Below, piece by piece: positions 23,721 to 35,439 of a stretch of DNA of 64,000 nt. Source of the DNA: Mauremys mutica (taxonomy: Eukaryota > Chordata > Testudines > Geoemydidae). A program made the position numbers and the translations under genes. Positions within the stretch are counted from its first letter, which is position 1. Each line of letters starts with the position of its first letter. The stretch is taken from contig NC_059087.1 in assembly GCF_020497125.1 (NCBI RefSeq), forward strand, positions 13,239,925-13,303,924, read 5' to 3'. Below the pieces are notes generated by a model. It saw only the letters and a list, made by a program, of their open reading frames with translations, had not been told where the DNA came from and made no database searches.

Positions 23721-24959
23721 CTGCATGGTTTTAAAGAGCAAGACAAGAATCTGATAAAAGAGTGAAACACTCTACAAGTAGGGATTGTTAAAAGTAGGGG
23801 AAATACTTAAGAGATACCAAGTGCCAGACAAAATTGTTGTTTTTTGTTCTTTACTCAAACACATGTAATAAGAAACATGTGGGTACAGTGGGGTCCAAGT
23901 CACTTGTCTTTATTAACTATGGAGAACATGCTATGCCTAAGCTACACATATTCACTGCTGCGCTGGCAGGGTTCTGGTGACTTCTGAAATACAGAAGATA
24001 GTGAAGGCCACTAGAGTGCTCCCAAACAATTTAAAGGAATAAATCCAATTCCGGTGCCTTACTAAAGGTAATTGGGTCTTCCTGACATGAAGCAATAAAC
24101 TAAAGCTCAGACATGCAAAAATTAATGACCACATGAAAGTGAAGATATACTCAGAAGATTGCTGGCCTCAATCTTAAAATAAACCTGAATATAATGATGG
24201 GCACAAAAATGGAGAGAAATCCAGACCACCAAATGACAGAACAAAGCAGAGGTATCTATAAACAAAGGTAGACTGGCACCAAAACAGAAGCCCTTGCTGA
24301 TATATTAAACAACTGTAAGAAGCAAATAGGAACCAGCATAGCTAGCAAGCTAATAACAGGCTTCAAACCAATATGATGAGATACTCCTAATTCCAACACA
24401 GAGGGAATTGATCCAGTTCCCATTGAAGTCACTGGCAAGACTCCTATTGACAACAGGAGGAGGACTGGGCTCAGGATGTAAGCCAGAGCAACATAATCCC
24501 ATGATCCTGAGAATTAACAGATGCTAAAATGAACAACGCAGATGTGGCTCTATCAGTGTACACAGGCAGATTGTTAACACTGCAGCTTGACACGACTTTA
24601 TTGCTGCAGTCCATTCCAAACCCACATTGGCAATTTTCAGATAAAGTTCTTAGACAATTAAACCATTAATTGATTCAGAATGGCATGCTCCAAAACCTGG
24701 GCTCGTAAAGATGACAAATTGCCTGGAGTTAGGTGTATGACAAGTCAGAGAGCAGCAAAAGTTCCACCACAACCCAGCACTAAAATCCATTCACTTCCTG
24801 CCCAGCAGCAACTTCTAACTGTAATGGAAGAGGGACCATAACTTTAAACATAAAATGAGACCGCAGTTACTAAAATTCTCCAACGTGAGGGGCCTCTTCC
24901 GCAGTCAGTGGAGTTCAGGGTGCTCAGTACGTCATCAGATTGGCTCTATATTCTAAAGC
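23721..24959. other. Intergenic, nothing recognised
   Basis: AT-rich sequence upstream of the large CR1 relic. No recognised feature. Confidence 0.5.
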
Positions 24960-25026
24960 AAAATATTTGGAATACTGGTATAGAAGGGTAAAGCTTGGAC
25001 AGGCACAGAAAAAAGGGAGGAGGTGT

Positions 25027-25027
<1 letters not shown>

Positions 25028-25060
<33 letters not shown>
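25028..25060 (+). repeat. TA microsatellite within the CR1 endonuclease region
   Basis: About sixteen TA units. It keeps one CR1 frame open as an Ile-Tyr run. Confidence 0.95.
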
Positions 25061-25061
<1 letters not shown>

Positions 25062-25417
25062 GTATACACTTGGACTGAACTTGAGATGGAAATAGGATAC
25101 AGATTTGCTGACTGTCTCTGGGTAAAGATAAAAGGGGTAAAAAACAAGGGTGATGTCATGTTCGGGGTCTACTACAGATCACCTAACCAGGAAGAGGAGG
25201 TACATGAGGCTTTTTATAAACTAAACTACTAACAGATTATCCAAGTTCTTGGAATGTATTGGAGAAAATGTTTTATTTCAGAAGATGGAGAAAGCTACTG
25301 GGGAGAGGTTATTCTAGATTTGATTTTGACAAATAGGGAGGAACTGGTTGAGAATTTGAAAGTGGAAGGCAGCATGGGTGAAAATGATCATGAAATGGTG
25401 AGTTCATGAGTCTAAGG

Positions 25418-25750
25418 CAGTGGTTCGCAAACTTGTTCCGTCGCTTGTGCAGGGAAAGCTCCTGGCGGGCCAGGCCGGTTTGTATACCTGCCTCATCCGC
25501 AGGTTCGGCTGATCGTGGCTCCCATTGGCTGCAGTTCGCTGCTCCAGGCCAATGGGAGCTGCTGGAAGTGGCGGTCAGTACGTCCCTCAGCCCACGCTGC
25601 TTCCAGCAGCTCCCATTGGCCTGGAGCAGCAAACCGCAGCCACTGGGAGCCATGATCGGCCGAACCTGCGGACATGGCAGGTACACAAACCAGCCCGGCC
25701 TGCCAGGGGCTTTCCCTGCACAAGCAGCGGAACAAGTTTGGGAACCACTG
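25418..25750. mobile_element. Fold-back hAT-type transposon nested in CR1, perfect 8-base target duplication
   Basis: A 333-base element with ends CAGTGGTTCGCAAACTTG and CAAGTTTGGGAACCACTG. GTCTAAGG is duplicated on both sides (25410-25417 and 25751-25758). Its two halves are almost entirely inverted copies of each other (for example CCAATGGGAGCTGCTGGAAG against CTTCCAGCAGCTCCCATTGG), so the single strand would fold into one long hairpin. Overlapping ORFs on both strands are by-products. Confidence 0.93.
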
Positions 25751-26888
25751 GTCTAAGGAATGGTAGGAGGAAAAACAGCACAATAAAGAAAATGGATTTC
25801 AAGAAGGCAGGTTTTTGTAAACTCAGAGAGTTGGTAGGTAAAATCCCTTGGGAAGCAAGTCTAAGGGGGAAACAGTTCAAGAGAGCTGGCAGTTTTTCAG
25901 AGACATTATTAAGGGCACAAGAGCAAACTATCCCACTGCATAGGAAAGATAAGAAATATGGCAAGAGACCACCCTGGCTTAACCAAGAAATCTTCAATTA
26001 TCTAAAAATCAAAAAAGAGTCCTACGAAAACTAGAAACTAGGTCAAATTGCAAAGGATGAATATAAAAAAATAACATAAGTCTGTAAAGACAAAATTAGA
26101 AAGACCATGGCACAAAACGAGATTAAACTACTTAGAGACATAAAGGGTAACAAAAAAACATTTCACAAATACATTAGAAGCAAGAGAAAGACTAGGACAA
26201 GATAGGCCCGTTACTCAATGAGGGGGAAAAAACAATAACCGAGAATGTGGAAATGACAGAAGTGCTAAATGATGTTTTAGTTTTCACCAAAAACGTTAGT
26301 AGTAATTGGACATCTAACAATGAATGCCAGTGAAAATGAGGTAGGATCAGAGTCTAAAATAGAGAAAACACAAGTTAAAAATTACTTGGACAAGTTAGAT
26401 GTCTTCAAGTCACCAGGGCCTGATGAAATACATCCTAGAATACTCAAGGAACTGACTGAGGAGGTATCTGAGACATTAGTGATTATCTTCAAAAAGTCAT
26501 AGAAGATGGGAGAGATTCCAGAGGACTGGAAAAGGGCAAATACAGTGCCCATCTATAAAATGGGAAATCAGGACCACCCAGGGAATTACAAACCAGTCAG
26601 CTTAACTTCAGAACCTGGAAAGATAAAGAAGCAAATAATTAATCAATCAATTTGCAAACACCTAGAGGATAATAAGGTGATAAGTAACAGTCAGCTTGGA
26701 ATTGTCAAAAACAAACCATGACAAACCAACCTAACAGGTTTCTCTGACAGGGTAACAAGCCTTGTGGATGGGGAGGAAGGGGAGGAGTGGTAGATATGGT
26801 ATATCTTGACTTTAGTAAGGCTTTTGAAACTGTCTCACATGACCTTCTCATAAACAAGCTGGGGAAATACAATCTAGATGGAGTCAAG

Positions 26889-27071
26889 TATCAGAGGGGT
26901 AGCCGTGTTAGTCTGGATCTGTAAAAGCAGCAAAGAGTCTTGTGGCACCTTATAGACTAACAGACGTTTTGGAGCATGAGCTTGCATCCGACGAAGTGGG
27001 TATTCACCCACGAAAGCTCATGCTCCAAAACGTCTGTTAGTCTATAAGGTGCCACAAGACTCTTTGCTGCT
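26889..27071. mobile_element. Head-to-head fold-back copy of the turtle-type tRNA SINE, nested in CR1
   Basis: The SINE head TATCAGAGGGGTAGCCGTGT and its first body segment run forward to 26983. A reverse-complement copy of the same body (27014-27071) then follows, giving 58-base perfect inverted arms (26926-26983 and 27014-27071) around a loop of about 30 bases. AATCTAGATGGAG occurs on both sides (26871-26883 and 27072-27084), so the inverted structure was inserted as one unit into the CR1 relic; five extra bases (TCAAG) lie before the SINE start. Confidence 0.9.
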
Positions 27072-28140
27072 AATCTAGATGGAGCTACTATAAGGTAGGT
27101 GCATAACTGTTTGGAAAACCATTCCCAGAGAGAGTAGTTATGAGTGGTTCATAGTCAAGCTGGAAGGGCATATCGAGTGGGGTCCCACAGGGATCAGTTC
27201 TGGGTCCGGTTCTGTTCAATATCTTCATCAATGATTTAGATAACGGCATAGAGTACACACTTATAAAGTTTGCGGACAATACCAAGCTGGGAGGAGTTGC
27301 AAGTGCTTTGGAGGATAGGATTAAAATTCAAAATGATTCTGGATAAACTGAAATGGTCTGAAGAAAATAGGATGAAATTTGATAAGGACAAAAGCAATGT
27401 ATTCTACTTAGGAAGGAACAATCAACTGCACACATACAAAATGGGAAACAACTGCCTAGGAGGGAGTACTGCGGAAAAGGATCGGGGGGGGGGTCCAAAG
27501 TGGATTACAAGCTAAGTAGGAGTCAACAGTGTAACACTGTTGCAAAAAAGCAAACATTCTGGGATGTACTAGCAGGAGTGCTGTAAGCAAGACACAGGAA
27601 GTAATTCTTCTGCTCTAGTCTGTGCTGATTAGGCCTCAACTGGAGTATTGTGTCCAGTTTTGGGTACCACATTTCAGGAAAGATGTGAACAAATTGGAGA
27701 AAGTCCAGAGAAGGGCAACAAAAAATGATTAAAGGTCTAGAAAACATGACCTATGAGGAAAGATTTAATAAATTAGGTTTTTTTAGTCTGGAGAAGAGAA
27801 GACTGAAAGGGGACATGATAATAAGTACATAAAAGCTTGTTACATAGAGGACGGAGAAAAATTGTTCTCTTTAACCTCTGAGGATAGGACAAGAAGCAAT
27901 GGGCTTAAATTGCAGCAAGGGAGATTTAGGCTGGACATTAGGAAAAACTTCCTGTCAGGGTAGTTAAGCACTGGAATAAATTTCCTAGGGAGGCTGCAGA
28001 ATCTCTGGCATTGGAGATTTTTAAGAGCAGTTTAGACAAACACCTGTCAGGGATGGTCTAGATAATACTTAGTCCTACCATGAGTGCAGGGATTGGACTA
28101 GACCTCTCGAGGTCCCTTCCAGACCTACCATTCTATGATT

Positions 28141-29770
28141 TCCGACCAGTTGATTATTTAGAGAAACATAAAGTTCAGTTTTAAAAGGACAAACTGCTCT
28201 CAGTACGGAGTTGTCAGGCCCAAATACACTCAATCACCAAGGCTGCCTCTGATGCTCAATTGACTTCAAAGCTCAAACGCACTTGCTTTACCCATTTCGC
28301 CAGTCCATATTCTCAGTTTGAAGCTCACTGAATGACTCAGAGCTCTCCAGCATAGTCTGTAATACAACACAGCCCAGTGCCACTCAGAGAGACCGATATC
28401 ATCTCTATATCTTTCCCTCGAACACTCCATGTTGAGACCATTCAAGACATGTCTTTCATCAGGCTGTTTTGGCTTCAGAACAAAAACAGGGCCAGAAATT
28501 CCAAGGAATTGCTCTTTATTCTCTGCCTGTTAGGAACACACACAGTTTGAAATTAAAAGCTTCCCAGCAATCCAAAACCCACACAGTTGTAGTTAACATA
28601 GCTCCATATTGCCTAACTTGCTAAATTAACACTCTTCTTCAATGATTAGCCTCTCATTCTTGTCTGCTGGCAGTTGCAGATCTCTAGGTAACTGCAACAG
28701 AGAAAGAGCAACAAATTATATTTAGAAGCGGTACAAATGGGACCCTCCAGCACTGGCAGTTTCTTACCTCAATCCATGTTTCAGGCATAAGAGGCGATGG
28801 CCAAAAAAAAAAAAAAAAGGAGTAGAATTAGTAAGAGTTGTCAAAGTGTTCTAATGGAATAGCTACTGGAGGAAATTCAAGACACATTGGTTTCACCACT
28901 AGACATCTTGAGCCTGTATCATCACTTATCTTATTTTGCATAGCCCTTAATGACATTGCTGAATGACCAACACTTCTACGCACCCAACTCAAAGTTATTG
29001 AACAATAGTTCAACCATTTGTGAAGTGTGGAATTCCCTCCAAGACACAAGTGCATTTCCTGGACTAGAGATGCCATCTCTCAATTTTGAAGTAATATAAT
29101 GGCAGCGCAATTTTTCTTCTCTGTCACCTAAACAGTCAGCTTTATAGGCTGACAGTCTTTGCTGCTGTAGATGTTTTGTTTGTATATGAACTTACTTAAA
29201 GTAACAGTCAATTGATCTGCCCAGATAAAAGGTTCTGTCCCTTGCCCTCTTTGGAACAATTTAAAGCCCATTTTCATTTATATCAATTTTAGTTTTTCTA
29301 TCCATCTCTCCTAAACGTCACCAGCAATTAATCACCAATATAGGCCATTACACACACATATATTACAATGAAAATACCGGTACTTGGAGATCTGGTCCAG
29401 GTTGCCAAGTGTTACTGGTTATCCCATAAATCAAGCATCATCTCACAGAAACTAATGAAACTCTCCCAAATGTACATGGGAGTGTTTCATTTTCCTCTGG
29501 AGCACGGACCAGCTGTCAGATCCAATATGCCAAACTTTATGTTCTTAACCAAATGATGCTAAGGTATTAAATGTAGATTACTTCTGCTGGAAGGAACTGA
29601 AGGAGTCAATGACTGCCTGCTGAACATTCATTTTGGTTTTGTGTTAATAGCATTTGGACGTACTCTGCTTCAGTATGACAACTATTTATCCCCCAGTAAA
29701 ATTCACAGTACTTCCATCTGAACAAGATTGTACAGAACAGAACGAAGGCAACATATGAAGTTTATATTGA
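28141..29770. other. Intergenic, nothing recognised
   Basis: AT-rich sequence with an A16 run at 28803. No recognised gene or repeat. Confidence 0.55.
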
Positions 29771-29970
29771 GGGCTTGTCTACACGGCCTTGGAGTTTGGG
29801 CTACAGGGGGCATGAATAGCAGTACACATGAAAGTGCCATGCTGTAACTCCCCCCTGGCAGATGCTGCAGGTGCGAACAAAAAGGTTCCTAGTTAACGTA
29901 GAACCTTGGCGTGCACAGCTGTTCACATCTCTGTAGTCTGAACTGGGGGGCAGTGTAGACGTGCTCTAAG
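29771..29970. mobile_element. MITE-like element ('TTGTCTACAC' ends)
   Basis: Starts GGGCTTGTCTACACGGCC and ends GCAGTGTAGACGTGCTCTAA, imperfect inverted repeats. Internal unit about 200 bases. It abuts a second element directly. Confidence 0.65.
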
Positions 29971-30366
29971 GTTATGCCTACACTGCAAGCTAAGTGTTGT
30001 CTTTGGGACCTGGGTTTGTGGACTCTGTGTTTCCAAGCCCGTGCTTGAGTGTTCACACTATATTGTAAAGCTAGATTTACAGATGCTGACCCAGGTCTCA
30101 AAGCTGTGCTAATGAATCCACACTGCACTATGCAGGCCTTCCAATTCGGGTCTGCAGCTTGAACTATGTTCACACTGCTGAGTGACAGGGCTTGGACCAG
30201 AGCCTCAGAAGGAATCAGGCTCTGACCAACCACCCAGCAAAGTCCTAGGACCCAGTCCTGAGTGTTGCCTGACCCGAGTCAGACTGATCTGTGTGTGGAC
30301 AGAAGCAGGGCTTGGACTCAAGCCTGCATCAGAGCCTGGGCTTCCTGGGCAATGTAGGTATACCCT
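29971..30366. mobile_element. MITE-like element ('TATGCCTACACTGC' ends)
   Basis: Starts GTTATGCCTACACTGCAAGC and ends GGGCAATGTAGGTATACCCT, imperfect inverted repeats. Internal blocks CAGGGCTTGGACCAGAGCC and CAGGGCTTGGACTCAAGCC are repeated. Confidence 0.65.
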
Positions 30367-33300
30367 GAGTGAACAACTTCCTTCATCAGCCTTCCATTGT
30401 AAGCCTCTTGGAAGAGGGAGTGTCTGTCTTAAACATTTAGAATGTCCCGGACTCATATTTGTTCACGTTATTGCCCAGTAATAGCCATCATCAGAGAATC
30501 ACATACAATTTACATGTACCTTACTTGAATGACCATACTTTATTCAGCTTGGTATTTCCCTGGGCAGCCACAGCTTTTTTTTTTTTAAATGAAGTTATAC
30601 CTCAAGCTTTGTGCACAATGGATAAGCCAAAAATAAAGCTAATTCACTTAAATTTCCTCTTATCACCCCAAGGCAGATTTTTCTCATAAGGTCAGCATTT
30701 AAAAGTGTTTTCTTCCCTGCCACCGCGTTCTAGAGTATGGTGCTAATTGGAATGCTTTTAGGAACAGACACTTCCAAATTGGTAAGGAACAAAAATATTG
30801 CATCAAACAAAGACTGTCTTTGTGAACCCTCAAGATACCCTACAGCATTTTGCTTCTGCCAGTACCTGATAGCTGAAAATTTTATTTTCCTAACCAGAAC
30901 AATGATACTCTGGGCCTCCTGTATAGACTTCTCTGTCATATTAGGAAAAGGGGGTGTCCAGGGTGCGGCGCAAAGACTTTGGAGGATTAAGATCATGCCC
31001 CAAAAATGAAAGCGCAATTAGACGTGATTACTCAAACTAGCAGTCTCAACACGGATGCCCTTGAGACATTTTAGTATCTCTGTGAATCACATGCCATTCC
31101 CGGAAATCTTACCCCTTCCCTGCACTATTGACATGATTTCAAGAGTTACAAGTCCTGAAGCAGCAACCAAAATGAAACCGAGCGTTGCCAAATACTGTTT
31201 TGCACTCTATCAGTGGTTGAGCATGTCCACCAGCAACTGCTTAGCTACTGAAATTAATGGGTCAATTGATGTCTGTGGTGCTGCCCAGCTTGTAGAATTT
31301 GTGCTGTGTGTTTGATAGAGGCGCTTTTTACAAAGCGGTATTATGACTCAAAATAGCAGAATGTTTTTCAAGACATAACAGCTGGGAATTTGATGAACTT
31401 TTTGTTGTTGAAAAATGCCAACTCGTTGAAACAAACTTTTTCTGGTAAAGGCACCATTTTGACATATTTCCTGACTCAAAAATGGTAGTACCAAATTAAT
31501 CAATCAAACCCTTAAGTGATTTCCTGCTTTGTTGATTTGTGGGTTGTTGGGGTTTTTTTTTGTTATTGAACGTTTCTTTTTAAAAACATCTTTCTGTTCA
31601 GTTGTCACATCAGACTACTGTTACTTCCTATCATCCAACAGTAAGTTGTACAGCTGAACAGCAAAGAAAAAATGACAAGGGAGTGAAGTCCAGATTTATT
31701 CATTAACCAGCATCTCAACTTTTTCTCTCTCTCTCACCCCTCTTCCCCCAAATTCAGAGAGTCAGTGAACCAAGAAGCAGCAAGAGGATTTCACAAAGAG
31801 ACTTCTCCCCAACACAAACCAAAAAAGGCTAGCTAAAGCTTATCCCCCCCTACCTGAGCCAGGTTCTGTGCTGCATCTTTCAGGCTCTGAGCCACCTTTG
31901 CCCCTCTCTTCTTCAGCTTACTCCAGCAGCCAGCCTCCAGCACTAAGGAGAATAGTCCTAAGTGCGGCACTAATTCATAACAGCTTTGGGCAGCCCCACA
32001 GCTCAGACTAGCCAGAGAGCTCTGTACTTTGGCCACTCCCACCCCTTGGTCTCACTCTGATTCCAGCAGGAGTTATGATTTGGGTAGTGTAAAGCTGTTG
32101 TGCTAATGCTCCGCTGCTCTTGCCCTGGAGGGAATTCCCCAAGGGTGATGCCATAGCAGGGGCCATAGCCTGACCCAGTAACTTCAATGAGAGCTGCACC
32201 TAGAACTCTGAGGAGATAGTTTGGCCTTTTGAGCTGGAATAGGAAGCGGCCTTGACTGGATAATTCAAATAAACTTAACACTCCACATAACTGCAGCTGA
32301 CTCTGAACAACAATTAAAGCAAATCTATTCCATGCTACAAACCGACGGTACCCTGAATGAACGCAGTTAGACAAATATATAGATGCTCAAGCTACAGAAT
32401 TGGTCTGATATATCTCATTATTATAAATCCACTTAATTCTGGAACTGACAATAACAACTTCATTTGCCACTATAGTATCTATCGAGACCCTTGGGGAAAA
32501 AGAGCAAATTTTTATTGCGGCACAATTTAATTAGCACAGCCCGAACCAAAACTCAGTAGTGAATGGCAAGCCATTTGCCAAACGATCACTTTCTTTGATG
32601 CTGTTAAGGATTTCCTGAAGGCAGTTACAGAAATGTTTCATACACATGAGACTTTGATACTGATATCCGTGAGACAAGCAATTATACTTCAGTCAATGCT
32701 CAGGGACACACACATCTCACTGCTTGGTAATGAAGCATCCCATTGTAAAACTTTACCCCCACAATATGGCATAGCGGGTTTGTAGTTTTATTGGGAAGAG
32801 TAGACATTTTAAAGGGCAAAAGCCTGCCCTTCTTTATCCTTGTCCAACCTGGGGATTTGTCTCAATTATAGCTATAAAGTAGCCAGCCACCAGTATGGCT
32901 GCACTCATGCAAGTCCTTAGAGTAGGCAGGCAGCTGAACCAATGCAGCTGATCCCTGCTGGAAACAGGGGTAAGCCCCACCAGTGCAAATAATTGTTTTT
33001 CATGTTTGCTCCCTCCATGACACTATGCTAACGGCCTCACTCTCTGTGGAGATGGCCCTAAACAGGATATAAGAAAACACCTGTTTTTAAGATACCACGA
33101 ACATGGCATTTATAAATTTAAAATTTTAAAACATGCATATAACTGAGTTCTTCTAGAAGCACTAGATAAAATTTAGGTGATTAACAGCTGCCTTACCTTC
33201 ACTAAAATAAATATCACTTGATATTTGTTATGCAAACTAAAGATTATTTGCTATTCTGTAGTCTGGAAAACTAAGGTGATAAAGAGGCAGGTTATGTATT

Positions 33301-34102
33301 TGAGCAGTAGCTAAATAGCCTTTAATTAATTAGCTAAATAGCTGCTCATCACCCAGCTCTATAGAGATCCATACTGGCTCGATACTGACAGAATTACGTA
33401 TATAGACTACACACTATCGGTCTTTCATGAGTGACTAAATAGAATTAGCTCAAATTGTCAGAGGCTGGCATTTTTTATTTAACTGGGAAATGCGACCAAG
33501 ATATGTAGTTTAAATATGAGCAGGCTGCCATTTACTAGAAATACAACATGGGATGAAATTGATGCTGTACTTTGCTGACTTTTCTCTGACAAAATTATGA
33601 GATTTGAGGCCTGCAAAGCCCAGTGTTCACACTGGTTCTTGAAAAAGGGAAGAAGAGAGCTTCAGCCGCCTGGACACAGTTATTCAATTGCACAATAATT
33701 GGAAATCAAGGGCTGTGTACTGCCATCTATCTGTGGTGGAACTCCCACTGATCAAGGGGAACTGCGTAATAAAAGGCAGTCTATAACCTTTAATATATCA
33801 GTCTAACTGTATGCACTTTTTTAGTATATAAATGTAGGCACAAAAACGGCATTGCAAATAATTTCATCATGGATTTCTACATCAGAGAAAGAACTATTTT
33901 ATATAACTACCAATAAGTGTTGTTTACAACATAGAGTAAGACTGCTTTAGTGCACTTATTTAAAAAAAGATTTATTTCCCCACAGGTTTTGACTTACATA
34001 TTTTTAAACTATTCATTAAATGCCTAGGTAACCATCCAAACAGAGAAAACAATAGTGATGTTCTAGGCCCCAATCTACCTGGGCAGAACTTTGGGCCTAC
34101 TA
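30367..34102. other. Intergenic, no gene recognised
   Basis: AT-rich sequence, partly moderate GC at 31.8-32.2 kb. Short overlapping ORFs only; none has a recognisable domain. Confidence 0.5.
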
Positions 34103-34107
34103 GCACC

Positions 34108-35176
34108 TAGGATTGATAACTTTCTATTTGCAGAAAGCCGAACACCCTTGCCCCGCCCCTTCTCCGAGGCTACGTCCCTGCTCACTCCATCCCCCCTCCC
34201 TCCATCGCTCACTCTCCCCCACCCTTGCTCACTCACTCATTTTCACCGGACTGAGGCAGGGGGTTAGGGTGCGAGAAGGGGTGAGGGCTCTGGTTGCGGG
34301 CTCTGGGGTGAGACCAGAGATGAAGGGTTTGGGGTTGTCAAAGTTAGAATCAAGACTCACAATTTGTCAGACCACTCTGTTTTTATTAGCGCAGCGCTCC
34401 GCCAATAACACTCAGATAATGTGAGTGGCCATGCAAGACCCAAACAGTCTTATTTATACAGATAAAAGAGCGGGAATCAAACAAAGAGACAAAGGAGAAA
34501 AACAGCAAAATTCACCTGGGGCATAGCATGCATATCCTACTTCCTTACTAACTCCTATCGATCTAAGGCTAATGCTTCACCAATTGCCCTTAAACGGTGC
34601 AATTGTTCTATGTTAATGTCTGTATTCCTGACACCTGGACTCCAGCATTCCAGCGATTTTCCTTAAAGGTACAGACAGCATTTCTTTAATCCTATCTATT
34701 TTTCTAATATAATTCATTCTACTTTCACAGGGTGCAGTAGTGGGTTCAGGGCTGGGACAAGGGCATGGGAGGAGGTGCAGGCTCCAGGCAGCACTTACCT
34801 CAGGCGGCCCCCAGGAAGCAGTGACAGCTCACTTTGGCTCCTAGACGGAGGCGCAACCATGGGGCTCTGCGTGCTGCCTGTGCCTGCAGGCACTGCCCCC
34901 TCAAATCCCATTGACCACGGTTCCTGGCCAATTAGAACTGTTGAGCTGGCACTGGGGGCAGGAGCAGCACGCAGAACCCCTGTGGCCATCCCTCTGCCTA
35001 GGACCCAGAGGGAGATACCAGCAGCTTCCCAGGAGTCACGCGGAGCCGGGTAGGGAGCCTGCCTGTGCCACCAACTGGACTTTTAACGGCCCAGTCAGCT
35101 GTACTGACTGGAGCCGCCAGGGTCCCTTTCTGACTGAGCATTCCAGTTGAAAACTGGACACCTGGCAACCCTATTG
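34108..35176. mobile_element. Unclassified transposon with TAGGGTTGCCA-type ends, copy 1, split by a solo LTR
   Basis: The left end (TAGGATTGATAACTTTCT, then GCCGAACACCCTTGCCCC) and the right end (GACACCTGGCAACCCTATTG) correspond to the copy at 44806-45668. GCACC occurs at both borders (34103-34107 and 35177-35181). The body is GC-rich with GGGGT/GGGCTC repeats. It is interrupted by the LTR at 34336-34729. No transposase is seen. Confidence 0.7.
34336..34729 (-). mobile_element. Solo LTR of an endogenous retroelement, reverse orientation
   Basis: A 394-base unit with TG...CA ends when read on the - strand (TGTGAAAGTAGAAT ... GATTCTAACTTTGACA), with a 14-15-base imperfect terminal inverted repeat. 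GGGT is duplicated at both sides (34332-34335 and 34730-34733). On the - strand there is a TATA-like TGTATAAATAAG, then a GGCGGAGCGCTGCGCTAATAAA polyadenylation region. No internal viral genes remain. Confidence 0.82.
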
Positions 35177-35439
35177 GCACCCCACTGTAGTAAACTGCTC
35201 CATGCAAGTTGATGGGTTCTCCTGCACAAAATAGTTCTACACAACTGGGGCCCAAACACGGGACAAATTGCTAATTGTGAATATTCACAACTAAATGTTT
35301 GCAAGCCATGTGCAGATCTGGAGAAAGTTATGAATTTGAATATATTGGAGAGTATTGTTTATTGTGATCTGTTCGCTGACTATGTGCAAACTATGAAAAG
35401 GCAAAAAAAGGTTTTTTTATTTGTAGCGATTTATTTGCT

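Larger units (their letters stand above)
24960..28140 (+). pseudogene. Long CR1 LINE relic: endonuclease and reverse-transcriptase pseudogene
   Basis: In order on the + strand: apurinic-endonuclease part (KKGGGVAIYIYI..., then WVKIKG and VYYRSPNQEEEV), the C-terminal endonuclease block [16 protein letters not shown] with the DHEM motif, then reverse-transcriptase blocks ([64 protein letters not shown]), the active-site region and the CR1 3' tail ending ACCATTCTATGATTT. Frames shift and contain stops (for example TAG at 26500). The catalytic F-A-D-D is F-A-D-N at 27269-27280. A GDFN-type segment is missing near 25220. An AT microsatellite (about 25028-25060) expands one codon run. Two younger elements are nested in it. 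It cannot encode active proteins. Confidence 0.93.

Noticed and set aside
25525..26034. 169-codon + ORF at 25.5 kb
   Set aside because: Crosses from the hAT element into the CR1 relic; a chance fusion frame of two transposons.
26889..26930. Genuine tRNA gene
   Set aside because: The TAGCCGTGTTAGTC region looks tRNA-like but lacks a full cloverleaf and belongs to a SINE with target duplications.
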